From Fulvivirga ulvae (GTDB taxonomy: Bacteria > Bacteroidota > Bacteroidia > Cytophagales > Cyclobacteriaceae), in assembly GCF_021389975.1 (NCBI RefSeq), contig NZ_CP089981.1:3559501-3623500 (forward strand): a stretch of DNA of 64,000 nt, given 5' to 3'. The position numbers and the translations under genes are program-made. This document shows, in pieces, positions 18,586 through 28,774 of this stretch. Below the pieces are notes generated by a model. It made no database searches. It was given only the letters and a program-made list of their open reading frames with translations, and had not been told where the DNA came from. Position 1 is the stretch's first letter. The number at the start of each line of letters is the position of its first letter.

Positions 18586-19971
18586 TTATATGGCCTTCCC
18601 TTTTTTTCTTAACTCTTTGATAACACCATCTGTAAAGATCTCTTCAGTGACCTTTTCATGACCGTAATGCAGCGTCATCATGGCACAGTAGCGAAAGATA
18701 TTGTTGATCTCCGCACCGGTCAGTTCATATTTCTTCACTACCTTATCCAGTAACTCAGTGTTTACAATGGTATACCTGCCTTGAAAAGCGCGGTTAAAAA
18801 GCTCCTTGCGTAGTACTTCACTAGGAACAGGGAATTTGATCATCGTCTGAAACCTTCTCGTAAAAGCGGAGTCCATATTTGCTTTTAAGTTGCTGGAGAG
18901 AATTACCAGTCCATTGAAATTTTCCACTCTCTGCAAGAGATATGAAACCTCCTGATTAGCATACCGGTCATTGGCGCTACTGGTTTGTGTACGTTTTCCA
19001 AATAAGGCGTCAGCCTCATCAAAGAAAAGTACCCAGTTGCGGTTTTCGGCTTTGTCAAAAATGGCTGCAAGGTTCTTCTCCGTTTCCCCGATGTATTTAC
19101 TCACCACCAGCGAAAGGTCTATCCTGAATACAGGTACATCTGCTTCTTTCCCAATAAGGCTGGCCGCCATGGTTTTACCGGTGCCTGATGGGCCGTAAAA
19201 TAATGCCTTGTACCCCTTTTTTATTTTACGGTTTACATGGTCATCATCCATCATCTGCTTTTTCTCTTTGAGCCAGATATTGATTTCCTCAAGGGCAAAC
19301 CGCGTTTGACTGCCAACTACCAGGTCATCCCAGCTTTCCTCCGTATCTATACACTGCGCCGGAAACGATTGGCTGAATGCAGGAATAAAAGGCCGGCCTT
19401 CTACCAGTAAACTGTAATACTCATCGGACAATATCAATGCACCATGAAAGCGGGACAGGTTGTGAGTTACTTCATGGAGTGAAATAACACCCATGCGCAT
19501 AAGGGGGTGGGTATTATCGAATATTTTTCTAATGATTTGCTGACGAAGTGTGACATTTTCTCCGGCAAGTAAAAACAATACGGTTTCCCCGGTTGGAATA
19601 AAGCCCAAAAGTCCATTGCTCTTTACTCCGCCCACGCGGTTGATCCCTATGCCCTGAGCCTGAAAGTAGGAGAAAGGCTCAAATAAGGTGGGACATACAT
19701 GAGAAGCTAAAGTCAGCGTTAGCAGCAAACGCTCGGCAACAGGTAGCCAGGCAGGATCATCAACCTTGTGGGCATCAGATAAACTAGTGATCAATTGGCT
19801 GTAATAAGTTGTCTCAGCAACTTCCGGAGGATAATTGTTCAATAAAAAGTCCTCAGTCACCTTGTCTTCCTGGTAGCCGTTCAGGCTTTCACAACGCTGG
19901 GCAATGATTTCTTTGGCCCAATGGATGTCAGTTTCTATAGTCGCAAATAATGGAAGCTCCTCCTCTTTCAT
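18586..19971 (-). CDS. AAA+ ATPase, injection-system-associated type
   Basis: A 461-residue cytoplasmic ATPase with one CDC48/FtsH-like AAA domain in the C-terminal half: Walker A GPSGTGKTMAA (about 260), Walker B VLFFDEADALFGKR (about 312), a sensor stretch VILSSNLKANMD and arginine-finger region FTRRFQTMIKFP. The N-terminal 230 residues form a family-specific helical domain. The layout resembles ATPases encoded in extracellular contractile injection system loci (Afp15-like), but no sheath, tube or baseplate gene is in the window. It would remodel or load the protein encoded directly downstream. It starts 35 bases after the stop of the T9SS surface protein gene. Confidence 0.75.
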   Translation of the reverse strand: MKEEELPLFATIETDIHWAKEIIAQRCESLNGYQEDKVTEDFLLNNYPPEVAETTYYSQLITSLSDAHKVDDPAWLPVAERLLLTLTLASHVCPTLFEPFSYFQAQGIGINRVGGVKSNGLLGFIPTGETVLFLLAGENVTLRQQIIRKIFDNTHPLMRMGVISLHEVTHNLSRFHGALILSDEYYSLLVEGRPFIPAFSQSFPAQCIDTEESWDDLVVGSQTRFALEEINIWLKEKKQMMDDDHVNRKIKKGYKALFYGPSGTGKTMAASLIGKEADVPVFRIDLSLVVSKYIGETEKNLAAIFDKAENRNWVLFFDEADALFGKRTQTSSANDRYANQEVSYLLQRVENFNGLVILSSNLKANMDSAFTRRFQTMIKFPVPSEVLRKELFNRAFQGRYTIVNTELLDKVVKKYELTGAEINNIFRYCAMMTLHYGHEKVTEEIFTDGVIKELRKKGKAI

Positions 19972-20006
19972 ATTTATGGTAATCGTATTAAAAAATATAT
20001 GAATCC

Positions 20007-23000
20007 TTAGCGCAGGATATGGGGGAGCCTGATCATTCGGCCTTGAGCATAAAAGGATACTATATAGAGCCCCTCCGGACGACTTTCCAAAGGAATTTTA
20101 AAGGATGTTGCGCCTTTGGTTATATTTCCTTCATATACAAGCAAACCGGTTGATGAATACACTTTTATTGGACTGTCCTCAATTAAGGGCTGGTCAAACA
20201 TTAGTATGGCATCACCTTTTGATGGGTTTGGGTAAATTTTAATGCCTTGATACACGCCATCGTTCAAGCCGGTGATGGGTGCAGTTGGAGGCATGATACC
20301 TATCTGTTTATAGGCGCCCTGGTAAATTTCTTTTGTATGGGTCTTTGATAGGTGAGTATCATGAACATAAGCCACGATTAAAAATGTATCAGCCGCATCA
20401 TACGTGAAGTCAGGGCTCCAGTATTGAGTGATAGTTTCTGTACGTGATATGTCGTTGGGCAACCAATCACCATAAATATAATTTCCTGCGGCATTTGGCA
20501 AAAGCTTCCTTAGTACATTATGATATGTGCGGCCATTAACTTCCAGACTTTTTTGAAGTACCCCCACTTCAAGCACAAGTGGCGAAGAAATGGTGTCCGC
20601 CGTAGGGCTTTTGGTGATAGTAACATCAATTTTTAAACTTTCGCCAGGATTGTTCGTATTTTCGCCACTTATTATAACAGTATCGGAAAGAACTAAATTG
20701 AAAGGTGCATCAATAATGGTTCGTTTAGCATATTCGTTCCTTCCCCATTCATCCATACTGAAAGGATCATTTCTATGCTTAACGCCATATATACCATCTA
20801 TAATTGTTCTGGGAACTTCGTTTACACCATACTCAAGCGTATGAGCACTTTGGTCGGCTTTATTTAAAAGATAAATCGGATCAGAAGCAGGATATGAGGT
20901 ATGGTATTCAATTTTAATGACTTCATAAGGGCGTGCATTGGCAAAATCGTCTACATAGTTATTTTCAAATTCATTACTTTCTGCTTCTACATTGGTAAAA
21001 TGTTCAAGAACTATCATTCTGTTTCGCTCTCTGATAGCAAAATTATCAAAGGCAAAACCATCGTAGTTATTTTCTCTTCCATTGCCAAGCTCAAGGCTTG
21101 CAAATGCTATGCGAAACCTAACAGGCTTGCCTCCAGCATTTTCCTTTACGTCGTCTAAGGATATCCTAGCTTTTTTCCATTCTCCTGTACCACCTTCCCA
21201 TCCGATGGTTTGCTCTCCGGGAGATGCGGCTACACCTGATGAGTTAAACCAATTAATGCCTCCTTCAACTTCTCCAAGTGTTTCCCACTTTTCATCATTT
21301 TTTTCGTCACTAATGGCATATTGCAATGTGGCACCCTCAAACTTATCGGTAAAGTACCGAATATCCATATCAATTTTGGGTCTTTCCCAAAGATCAAGGT
21401 TGAAACATGGGCTTTCCACCCAGGAATTTTCATTGTCATTAAAGACACCTGTGGTATCATTAGCCGTAACCCAAGCAGGACTATTGTTGATATGGGTGAT
21501 CTGCCAGCTGCTATTAGAGGCCAGCCCATTTGCATTGTTATTATCTCGAGTAGATATCCATCCTCCATTTCCAATATTAAAGGTCTCAAGATATACTTCA
21601 TTATTAATGGTCTCATTAGTGGTTTCAAATACCGACACAATCTGGCTTAAAGTATCTGTACACCCAAGGACTGTCTCTACAACTAGGGAAACTTCATAAG
21701 TACCTCCTCCAGGAAATATATGACTCACTAGAGTATCCTCTGTTTGCACTAAAGTATCGGGGGAGTGAAAATTCCAATAAACATTCTCAATTTTATCTCG
21801 CTGTGCTGCTCCCCCCTGCGACTTAGAGCTATTAAAGGTTATTTTACTATCTGAACTGCAATTACTTAAAAAAGTAAAATTTGCTTTAGGAAATTCTCCA
21901 ACTCGAATGGAGAGTTTAGTATCCGGGCCCATACATCCAATATCCACATTTTGGGGTCTTACAGAAAAATCAAAAACTTCAGGAAATGAAGTGTTGACAC
22001 TTGGGAATAAACTATCGGCGACATCTAATAGAAAGCCTTGACTATTATACCATGCAATATCTATGGTATCAGGCTTATCTATTTTTATAAAACCGATCTC
22101 ATCGCCTATACAATAATCAAATTGTACAGGGGTTGCAGAAAGTGAATCAGGTAGAGGAACTACTTGTATGGTATCTGTTATTTGAGCAACACACCCATAT
22201 TCACTCACATACTCATATACAATTAAATAGCCTTTATCATTGTTATAAGTAAGATTGTTTATTGTAGATGAATCTTCTTGTTCCGGATCAAAAATGAAGG
22301 TGAGATCAGTTAAAGGTTTTGCATCATTAATATTAGTGGATTCACTTAGATCTAAAATACTAAAAGTCTTTATAACATCATTTGTGCCCAGAGGGTTACC
22401 AACAATCCTTATAGGAGAGGCATTTTCGCAGTAGCGATCTTCCAATGGTATGTCACCGGCCAAAATAATCTCAAGCTGAGCTGTTCCCTGTACAGAAACA
22501 GTCTGTTCGGTAGTATCTTTAGTTCCACTATTATTAATATATACTATATTAAAAGTAATTTCTTTTCCCACCAGTGAAGTGTCACGTACCATGTTTGGGT
22601 CAATATAATAGCCACTGGAAAGTCCGCCGTTATAGGCTGGGTTTAAGCTTCCTGTAACTACATTTGGTGTTGAACTAATGCTATCCAACTCTCCATCCAC
22701 ACCTTCACCCAGCCATCCAATTGGAATGAGGGTCGTAGCATGATAGCAAATGCCATTATTTTTAAGCCCTAAGAGTTGATTTCTGGAATTATCATAAACC
22801 TCAATAGTAAAAGATACGTCAGGTTTGCACTCATCTTCACTGTGAAAAATTACCGAATATAAACCTGGCTTCTTGCCTACTTTATTAGTTAAAAACTCCA
22901 CATTGTCTTCGCTAATAACTAAACTGTCCCCTGAAAACGAGCCAACTTGATCTGCTGAAAGCTTCACGCCAACCGCAGTAGTAGGTATAGCAAATGTTTG

Positions 23001-24191
23001 ACCACTCCCAACCGTATTTTCCGTGTTATTTTCAATATCTGTAAGTGTGATTACGGGAGGAGTACTATCTGTAACAACCACAGATATAACATTACTTTCT
23101 CCCCCACATTCGGTGATGCTACCCGATGATACAGCATAAACCTCATCCTCGTGACTTAAAGTTGTGGATGTGTAGGTGTTACCTGTTTCTAACTCATCCC
23201 CACTTCCTTTTTTATAAAATACATAAGGAGATGTTCCTTCGCTGGCGGTAAAAGTCACCGGATCCCCAGCACATATGGATACCAATGAATCAAAGCCGCC
23301 ACCATCATGACTCAGACTTACTGTTTCATACCCGCTGACAGTGACTGTACCCACGACATCATCAACGAAAAGTCCAGGATATGAAAGATCAACATTGACC
23401 AATTTTATTTCATAGTCGCCCGGGGTAATATTAGGGCTGGCAACTACTTTCACTCCTGTCAATCGTATAATATCAGTAAATGAAGCTCCTGATGCTGAAT
23501 TGGGTACAAAGCCAATCAGTAAAGCGCCAGGAAAATTACTATCATTTATAAAAAATCTTACGCCGTCAATCATTAAATCTGTTGAGGTACCATCATTTAC
23601 TGATAGCGTGGCATTACTAATATCAAAGCTCAGGCCATCTGGTAACTTTAATTGAATATCCTGGTGGGCTCCACCTCCTCCCTCATTGTAAAAGTTCCCT
23701 ATAAATCCCTCATTGATAGTAATAGCGGCAAGATTTGCCGTATCTCCGGCACAGAGTTTATTTGAAAATGTCAGGTCATTTATACTGACCAGAGCACCTG
23801 TCGAAAAGTTTAGAGTGAAAGGGTCACTGGCCTGGTCATCGTTATACTCCACTGGCTCCAGTCTGATAATATAATCGGCATCAGGAATAAGCAAATCACT
23901 AAAAGTAATCGTTATTTTTTTGCTGTCATTTCTCATAGTCACTACATATCCTGATGTAATGTTTGATCCTTTTGCTGTAATGGATATCAAACTGCTCGCA
24001 TTTTCATCATTAATTTCATCATCATTGATCATCCTAACGGCTCCGTTAAATGAGATTGATACAACTCTATTTCTAACAGATACTTTAGAGCCTTCGGCTG
24101 GTGAAGTTGATTCTACTACAGCCACACCAGCCCAGGATTTTGAGACGATCACAAGACAGATACAAATAATTAAACAGCCGCATCTTGCCAT
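20007..24191 (-). CDS. Large secreted surface protein with T9SS type A sorting domain
   Basis: A 1394-residue exported protein. It has a signal peptide (ends SKSWAG), an SbsA-type Ig-like domain (about 25-130), several beta-sandwich repeats, a PKD domain (about 800-880, HIFPGGGTYEVSLVVE), a jelly-roll/MAM-like region (about 900-1060), and an Omp28-like thioredoxin-fold segment (about 1070-1250; VLEHFTNVEAE, VPRTIIDGIYG) in which the usual CxxC is absent. The C-terminal sorting domain (about 1310-1394) contains IKIYPNPSKGD and PEGLYIVSF. T9SS cargo is attached to the cell surface or released. It starts 7 bases after the FISUMP lipoprotein gene, so the two form an operon and probably a surface pair. 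Confidence 0.85.
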   Translation of the reverse strand: MARCGCLIICICLVIVSKSWAGVAVVESTSPAEGSKVSVRNRVVSISFNGAVRMINDDEINDENASSLISITAKGSNITSGYVVTMRNDSKKITITFSDLLIPDADYIIRLEPVEYNDDQASDPFTLNFSTGALVSINDLTFSNKLCAGDTANLAAITINEGFIGNFYNEGGGGAHQDIQLKLPDGLSFDISNATLSVNDGTSTDLMIDGVRFFINDSNFPGALLIGFVPNSASGASFTDIIRLTGVKVVASPNITPGDYEIKLVNVDLSYPGLFVDDVVGTVTVSGYETVSLSHDGGGFDSLVSICAGDPVTFTASEGTSPYVFYKKGSGDELETGNTYTSTTLSHEDEVYAVSSGSITECGGESNVISVVVTDSTPPVITLTDIENNTENTVGSGQTFAIPTTAVGVKLSADQVGSFSGDSLVISEDNVEFLTNKVGKKPGLYSVIFHSEDECKPDVSFTIEVYDNSRNQLLGLKNNGICYHATTLIPIGWLGEGVDGELDSISSTPNVVTGSLNPAYNGGLSSGYYIDPNMVRDTSLVGKEITFNIVYINNSGTKDTTEQTVSVQGTAQLEIILAGDIPLEDRYCENASPIRIVGNPLGTNDVIKTFSILDLSESTNINDAKPLTDLTFIFDPEQEDSSTINNLTYNNDKGYLIVYEYVSEYGCVAQITDTIQVVPLPDSLSATPVQFDYCIGDEIGFIKIDKPDTIDIAWYNSQGFLLDVADSLFPSVNTSFPEVFDFSVRPQNVDIGCMGPDTKLSIRVGEFPKANFTFLSNCSSDSKITFNSSKSQGGAAQRDKIENVYWNFHSPDTLVQTEDTLVSHIFPGGGTYEVSLVVETVLGCTDTLSQIVSVFETTNETINNEVYLETFNIGNGGWISTRDNNNANGLASNSSWQITHINNSPAWVTANDTTGVFNDNENSWVESPCFNLDLWERPKIDMDIRYFTDKFEGATLQYAISDEKNDEKWETLGEVEGGINWFNSSGVAASPGEQTIGWEGGTGEWKKARISLDDVKENAGGKPVRFRIAFASLELGNGRENNYDGFAFDNFAIRERNRMIVLEHFTNVEAESNEFENNYVDDFANARPYEVIKIEYHTSYPASDPIYLLNKADQSAHTLEYGVNEVPRTIIDGIYGVKHRNDPFSMDEWGRNEYAKRTIIDAPFNLVLSDTVIISGENTNNPGESLKIDVTITKSPTADTISSPLVLEVGVLQKSLEVNGRTYHNVLRKLLPNAAGNYIYGDWLPNDISRTETITQYWSPDFTYDAADTFLIVAYVHDTHLSKTHTKEIYQGAYKQIGIMPPTAPITGLNDGVYQGIKIYPNPSKGDAILMFDQPLIEDSPIKVYSSTGLLVYEGNITKGATSFKIPLESRPEGLYIVSFYAQGRMIRLPHILR

Positions 24192-24198
24192 GATTTAT

Positions 24199-25269
24199 TT
24201 ATTCTTTGATTAACCTAATACTAAACCCGTAAGCCGCTGAAATAGATGAATTATCAATTGGATCATCGGCATCTATTAAGTAATAAACTCTTAGGTTCTC
24301 ATTATTAGAATCAACTGTAGAGGCCCAGTAATACCCATAAGTACCAAGACCGCTGAATGTATTAGATTTATCTCGATCCCCACTTCTCAATGCTGCAAAG
24401 TCGCCTTCCTGGATTGCTTTACCACCAGTTGCAGCACCTCCCACTGCTGCAATTAAAGTTTCCCAGTCGGCCTGAGAAGGCAATCGCCACCCTTCGGGCG
24501 CCATTTCAGACGCTGCGTACCATGTATATAACCTGCCATATGTATCACAGTTAGCAGCTATATCTTCAGGACACCATGAAGAAGTTGAGTCCGCAGTATT
24601 GGTATTGAGGTTAAAGTTTTCACCCAGCCATACCTGATCTCCTATTTTGACCACACTATAGATTTGTCCATCCCGTTTGTCGGTATAAGTTTTTAGAGCA
24701 TCGGCAGCAATACTAGCGCTAGCCTCACATCCATTCGCATCCCTTACTTTAACCGTATGGTCTGTTGCATCCGCATCTATGCTGCTTTCTGATTGGTAGC
24801 TGCCATTGTCAAGGGCATATTCGTAAGGTGTGGTGCCACCACTGGCTTCAGCTTCTATGCTGTAGCCTCCGGATTTAAGTGTGAGGGTAAGTTCGTAGCA
24901 GTTGTATACCACAAAGTCTGAGGTACTGGTTGCCGGGTTCATTCCTTCAACAGTAACAGTAATTTTCCCTGTAGTAGCTGCAGCCGGTACAGTGGTCTTA
25001 ATCTCAGTGGCTGTTGCCGATGTTACTGTGGATTCCACTCCGTTAAAACTGACGGTATTATTTGAAGCGGTAGTGCTAAAATTGGAACCTGTGATAGTTA
25101 CTACATCGTCAACTTCGCCTTTCGCAGGCTCTATTCCGGTAATGGAAGGTTGTTGAGGGGCAGTATCTCCGTCGTCATCTCCACCACATGATGAAATAAT
25201 GGACAGGGCCATAAATAGAATTAAAGCCAATAAAGAATTTTTAACTGATTCAGTCAAGGTGTTTTTCAT
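24199..25269 (-). CDS. Surface lipoprotein: IPT/TIG + SprB-like repeat + FISUMP domain
   Basis: A 356-residue lipoprotein (SIISSCGGDDDGD, Cys about 28, Asp/Gly after Cys as in surface-exposed Bacteroidota lipoproteins). Domains: IPT/TIG (about 40-125, PSITGIEPAKGEVDDVVTIT), one SprB-like Ig repeat (about 130-190, SGGTTPYEYALDNGSYQ), and a FISUMP domain (about 195-356; DGQIYSVVKIGDQVWLGENF, GRLYTWYAA, APEGWRLPSQADWETL, YYWAST). Such proteins are cell-surface or matrix components. It is first in the pair with the T9SS protein. Confidence 0.85.
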   Translation of the reverse strand: MKNTLTESVKNSLLALILFMALSIISSCGGDDDGDTAPQQPSITGIEPAKGEVDDVVTITGSNFSTTASNNTVSFNGVESTVTSATATEIKTTVPAAATTGKITVTVEGMNPATSTSDFVVYNCYELTLTLKSGGYSIEAEASGGTTPYEYALDNGSYQSESSIDADATDHTVKVRDANGCEASASIAADALKTYTDKRDGQIYSVVKIGDQVWLGENFNLNTNTADSTSSWCPEDIAANCDTYGRLYTWYAASEMAPEGWRLPSQADWETLIAAVGGAATGGKAIQEGDFAALRSGDRDKSNTFSGLGTYGYYWASTVDSNNENLRVYYLIDADDPIDNSSISAAYGFSIRLIKE

Positions 25270-26100
25270 GATTAGAAAGTTTAATTACTGGGGCGTAATA
25301 TTATTAACTGGTGATAGCTATCTATGGGGAAGGATAGTTTCTCTATGGGGAATGCAAATGTAATTATTCTGTTATTAATATTGAATTTATGTAAGTTAAG
25401 TGGTTTTGGAGTAACTATTTTGTAAGACTTAATATTTATTGGCTCACTTTCAATAAATAAACCCTTCATATTAATATTTAAGCAATGAAAATAATCTGCA
25501 CTTCAAAATGCAATATTCTATTTGTCAGATAAATATGCTTTTATTTTTGACCTCGATACACTAAATCCAGTTTTGGGCGGAATGCTTTTATATATGACTA
25601 TATGTATATTATTTTTTATTATCAATATGCGATAAAATCAGTGTGTTTGTCAGGAATTTGTTAAATTTTATGAAATTAGCTTGTAAGTTTTTATGAGAAT
25701 TTGTTGAAAACAACAGTAGCATCTTTATCTCCTTTAAGGGGTTTACCCCTCAATACCAAACCTTTATTGGTATCATTTCGGCACATCCAAACCTGCCTCA
25801 CCACTACATAACTAATTGTTTTATGATTGGGATCATAAGAAGAACGGCGCTACGCGTTCGTAGAGTAGCGGAGAAATATCCGGAATCCCGAACTTAAGAA
25901 CACTTGCCAAGCCTGACCTGTATAGTATCAGATAGATGCACACAAAATGTCGCAGATGGGAATGAACAGTATCCATGAGAAAATCAAGTTTGAAGCATCA
26001 ATTTGAATAATGTCTTCTCCGCCCACCTCCAGCAACCATATTGATTAAAAATGCTAAGTTTGGCTTTCATAGCTTACCGAGAACTACAAAATAAATAACA
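25270..26100. other. Long intergenic region with small hairpins
   Basis: Divergent promoter region between the FISUMP lipoprotein (minus) and the AraC regulator (plus), AT-rich. It holds two small hairpins: AGGGG-TTTA-CCCCT (25737-25750) and ATACCAA-N7-TTGGTAT (25753-25773). A short GC-rich inverted repeat (CGCTAC/GTAGCG, about 25853-25871) lies further on. A 62-codon minus-strand frame at 25281-25469 has no ribosome site or recognisable motif and was not called. No RNA gene recognised. Confidence 0.5.
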
Positions 26101-27210
26101 TTGTTAGACATAATTCTGGAACTAGTAGTCATTGCCAGCGGAGTCCTGGGTTGCTTTATAAGCATATCATTATTAACTACCCCGTTCTACAAAAGTAAAG
26201 CAAACGCCTACTTGTCTTTCTCCATGCTAATACTGGTTGGGATAACCTTGTTGGGCTGGTATGGAGCAGAAGGCGGTATTTTTGAATTCCTGCAAGGCAT
26301 AATGTGGGAGTTTCTTATAGCAACAACCCTGTTTCATTATTTTCTGATTCATATTCAACACGAATATTTAAAGCGAAGTTGGCTAAAATGGCTATACTTT
26401 CCTTTTATAATTACCTTGCTCATAGACACCTTTCTGGACTTTGATTTTATCTTCAACCTCTATGATTCTTCTTTTGACATAGAAGATACGGCTGTTGAAG
26501 TAATCTATACTTTAGAAGCCGTTTTTTCCCTGGCATATAATATTATTTTAATCCTCTGGAGCAGGCGTTTGATCGAGCATTCCGAAACCACCTCTAAAGA
26601 GAAAAAGCACTGGCTGTTAAGATTAAATCTGTTTATCATAGTCATCATTCTGATATGGTTACTATCAGATATAGAAGATTTTCTGCTCGATTCCGAGCTT
26701 TCCTCAGATTTGCTATGGCTGGTGCTTTCCTTCTTGTCATGGTGGGTACTATATTATGGCGTGTTCAGGCTGCAAATAATAGTTCAAAAGGATGAAATAC
26801 ACCAACGCCTGATGGCGGGAGAGGCAACAGATCCTTTTGAAAAAAAGAAGAAAGCCATTGCTACTGCTTCCAGGATTATTGAACAACTGTACAAATTAAT
26901 GGATGAAGAAGAACTTTATAAAGATCCTCTTCTAAGCCGGTACGATCTGGCAAAGCAGCTCAACATCAGTGAGGGGCACCTGTCCCAGATTATAAATCAG
27001 GAAATTAATAAAAGTACGATCCAATTCGTGAACGAATACAGGGTTGGGTTAGCCAAAAAATTATTGAGAGATCCGGCATTCGACAAATACTCGATTGAAG
27101 CCATTGGTATGGAAGCCGGCTTTAAGTCCAAAAGCGTTTTCTATAATATCTTTAAAACAGCCACCGGCATGTCACCGGGAGCGTACAGAAAGCGCCGTGA
27201 AAAGTCCTGA
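26101..27210 (+). CDS. Membrane-anchored AraC-family transcriptional regulator
   Basis: A 369-residue protein with six to seven membrane helices in the first 225 residues and a C-terminal AraC DNA-binding domain (about 265-365). The two helix-turn-helices read YDLAKQLNISEGHLSQIINQ and AIGMEAGFKSKSVFYNIFK, with the family end GMSPGAYRKRR. Such membrane AraC regulators are common in Bacteroidota and sense unknown envelope or external signals. The start is TTG at 26101: the frame upstream has a stop three codons away, and the next Met is inside the second helix. It probably controls the serine hydrolase gene 100 bases downstream. Confidence 0.8.
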   Translation: MLDIILELVVIASGVLGCFISISLLTTPFYKSKANAYLSFSMLILVGITLLGWYGAEGGIFEFLQGIMWEFLIATTLFHYFLIHIQHEYLKRSWLKWLYFPFIITLLIDTFLDFDFIFNLYDSSFDIEDTAVEVIYTLEAVFSLAYNIILILWSRRLIEHSETTSKEKKHWLLRLNLFIIVIILIWLLSDIEDFLLDSELSSDLLWLVLSFLSWWVLYYGVFRLQIIVQKDEIHQRLMAGEATDPFEKKKKAIATASRIIEQLYKLMDEEELYKDPLLSRYDLAKQLNISEGHLSQIINQEINKSTIQFVNEYRVGLAKKLLRDPAFDKYSIEAIGMEAGFKSKSVFYNIFKTATGMSPGAYRKRREKS

Positions 27211-27310
27211 TTTGTTCAAATCTGTTGTTTTAGGACGTCTAGTGCCCATAAAGTAACTTTTGTTTGTTCGATGCCCTATACTTTAGAGGCTCAATCAAAA
27301 AAACAAAATA

Positions 27311-28507
27311 ATGAAAAGAGCAATTTATTTTTTATTGGTTACCGCCCTGATTATGTCGGGTTGTAGAGAAGATGATGGTACCCCTGTTAATGTGACGGAT
27401 GAGAAGAGCTTAACCCTTAGGCTGGAAGAGATTCTAAATCAATCAGAGCTTCCAGGCCTCACCGTGGGAATTGTCAAGAAAGGTACTGCGGTATACCAAA
27501 GAAGTTTTGGTGTTCAGGATATTGAAGAAAATATTGCATATACCAATCAAACCATCCAGCCCATAGCATCAATCAGTAAATCATTCATTGGTGTAGCTGT
27601 CGTAAAATGTATAGAGTTAGGGTATTTTACTTTAGATACCCCAATAAACGACATTTTGTCTGAGGATTTGGTCAACCCCAAAAATCCATTGGCCAAAATA
27701 CTCGTAAAGCACCTGGTCAACCATACGTCCGGCCTGGTGGATGCCGAAGATACCTATTTAAGCTCCTACTATATTTTAAATGGACAGAGCACGACATCCG
27801 CTGGTGCCGAAATGTTTCAGGATTACGGAATTACGCAACGCGAACCTAAGACATTGGAGGAATTCATAACTTCTTATTTCTATGAAGGAGGAAGTTATTA
27901 TAGCCTGGATAATTTTGAGAATACAGCCCCGGGAGAAAGTGAGAACTATTCAAATGCTGCTTCTTCCTTGATGGCACATTTAATAGCAAAAGCTTCCGGG
28001 ATGAACTACCGGGATTTTGTGAGTACACACATATTTGATCCGTTGAGTATGGATAACACTTCGTTTCAGTACGAATTGCCCAATGACAATTATGCTATAC
28101 TCTACTGGGATAAAGCCACACCTTTACCGTTTTATGACCTCGAATCTTTCCCTGATGGAGGAATAAAAACATCTAATGAAGATATGATGAAGTATATGGT
28201 GAACATGATAGCCGGAGCGAGAGGAGAGACCAATACGTTGTTTGGAGAGGAGTATTATAAACTGCTGTTCTCAGAAACATCTCCTACCTATACTATATTT
28301 TGGGATGTAGACCCCGGAGAAAATGCATACGGTAGTCGGGGAGGGGATATTGGAACTACTACGGAACTACACTTTAGTGCCAAACATAACGTAGGTTTCT
28401 TCACGCTTAGCAATTATGATGCAGCTTCAACTGATAGCCATGAAGAACACTACGAAGAAGTAATGGATCAAATTAATGAAAGTATAAACCAGTTTTTCGC
28501 AAATTAG
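27311..28507 (+). CDS. Serine hydrolase, beta-lactamase class C / PBP4-like lipoprotein
   Basis: A 398-residue exported lipoprotein (LIMSGCRED, Cys about 18). It carries the class C penicillin-binding fold: catalytic SISK (about residue 95; Ser nucleophile, Lys base), KHLVNHTSGL after it, and the Tyr-Ser-Asn motif in ENYSNAASSLMAHLI. The third KTG box is not obvious; a GGDIGTTTELHF stretch takes its place. Members include D-aminopeptidases, esterases and peptidoglycan enzymes, and the true substrate cannot be read. It follows the membrane AraC regulator. Confidence 0.85.
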   Translation: MKRAIYFLLVTALIMSGCREDDGTPVNVTDEKSLTLRLEEILNQSELPGLTVGIVKKGTAVYQRSFGVQDIEENIAYTNQTIQPIASISKSFIGVAVVKCIELGYFTLDTPINDILSEDLVNPKNPLAKILVKHLVNHTSGLVDAEDTYLSSYYILNGQSTTSAGAEMFQDYGITQREPKTLEEFITSYFYEGGSYYSLDNFENTAPGESENYSNAASSLMAHLIAKASGMNYRDFVSTHIFDPLSMDNTSFQYELPNDNYAILYWDKATPLPFYDLESFPDGGIKTSNEDMMKYMVNMIAGARGETNTLFGEEYYKLLFSETSPTYTIFWDVDPGENAYGSRGGDIGTTTELHFSAKHNVGFFTLSNYDAASTDSHEEHYEEVMDQINESINQFFAN

Positions 28508-28632
28508 TCTTTACCATCCCAGACGCAGTGCAGCGAAGGTTAGGGATCCCATGATTATGTGTGTCAAATAAAGCTGCAGCACTTATCTGGATTCGGGAGG
28601 TTCCGGGTATTTCATCGATGCAGTTACCTTCT

Positions 28633-28658
28633 AATGGCCGGTGTCTTCACCGGCCATT
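28633..28658. terminator. Strong hairpin between convergent genes
   Basis: AATGGCCGGTG (28633-28643) and CACCGGCCATT (28648-28658) pair perfectly around a TCTT loop. It sits between the ends of the serine hydrolase (plus) and Crp-type regulator (minus) genes, so it probably terminates both, although the T-run is weak. Confidence 0.6.
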
Positions 28659-28774
28659 CTAAGCCTATTTGGTAGCTATTCCTGATATTTTCACCAAAAC
28701 AGGATATAGAAATAAAGTTTTGTTATGAAAAATTCGGAAATGATGGGTGTTAGGGTTTCTGGCAATGTTGAAAA

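Noticed and set aside
14201..19971. A complete contractile injection system
   Set aside because: Only an ATPase of that type and a possible cargo are present; no sheath, tube, spike or baseplate gene is found in the window.
21082..21699. 205-codon plus-strand frame inside the T9SS protein gene
   Set aside because: Antisense shadow; Ser/Leu-rich chance translation without domains.
25281..25469. 62-codon minus-strand frame upstream of the FISUMP gene
   Set aside because: No ribosome site, no recognisable motif and AT-rich chance-like composition in a promoter region.
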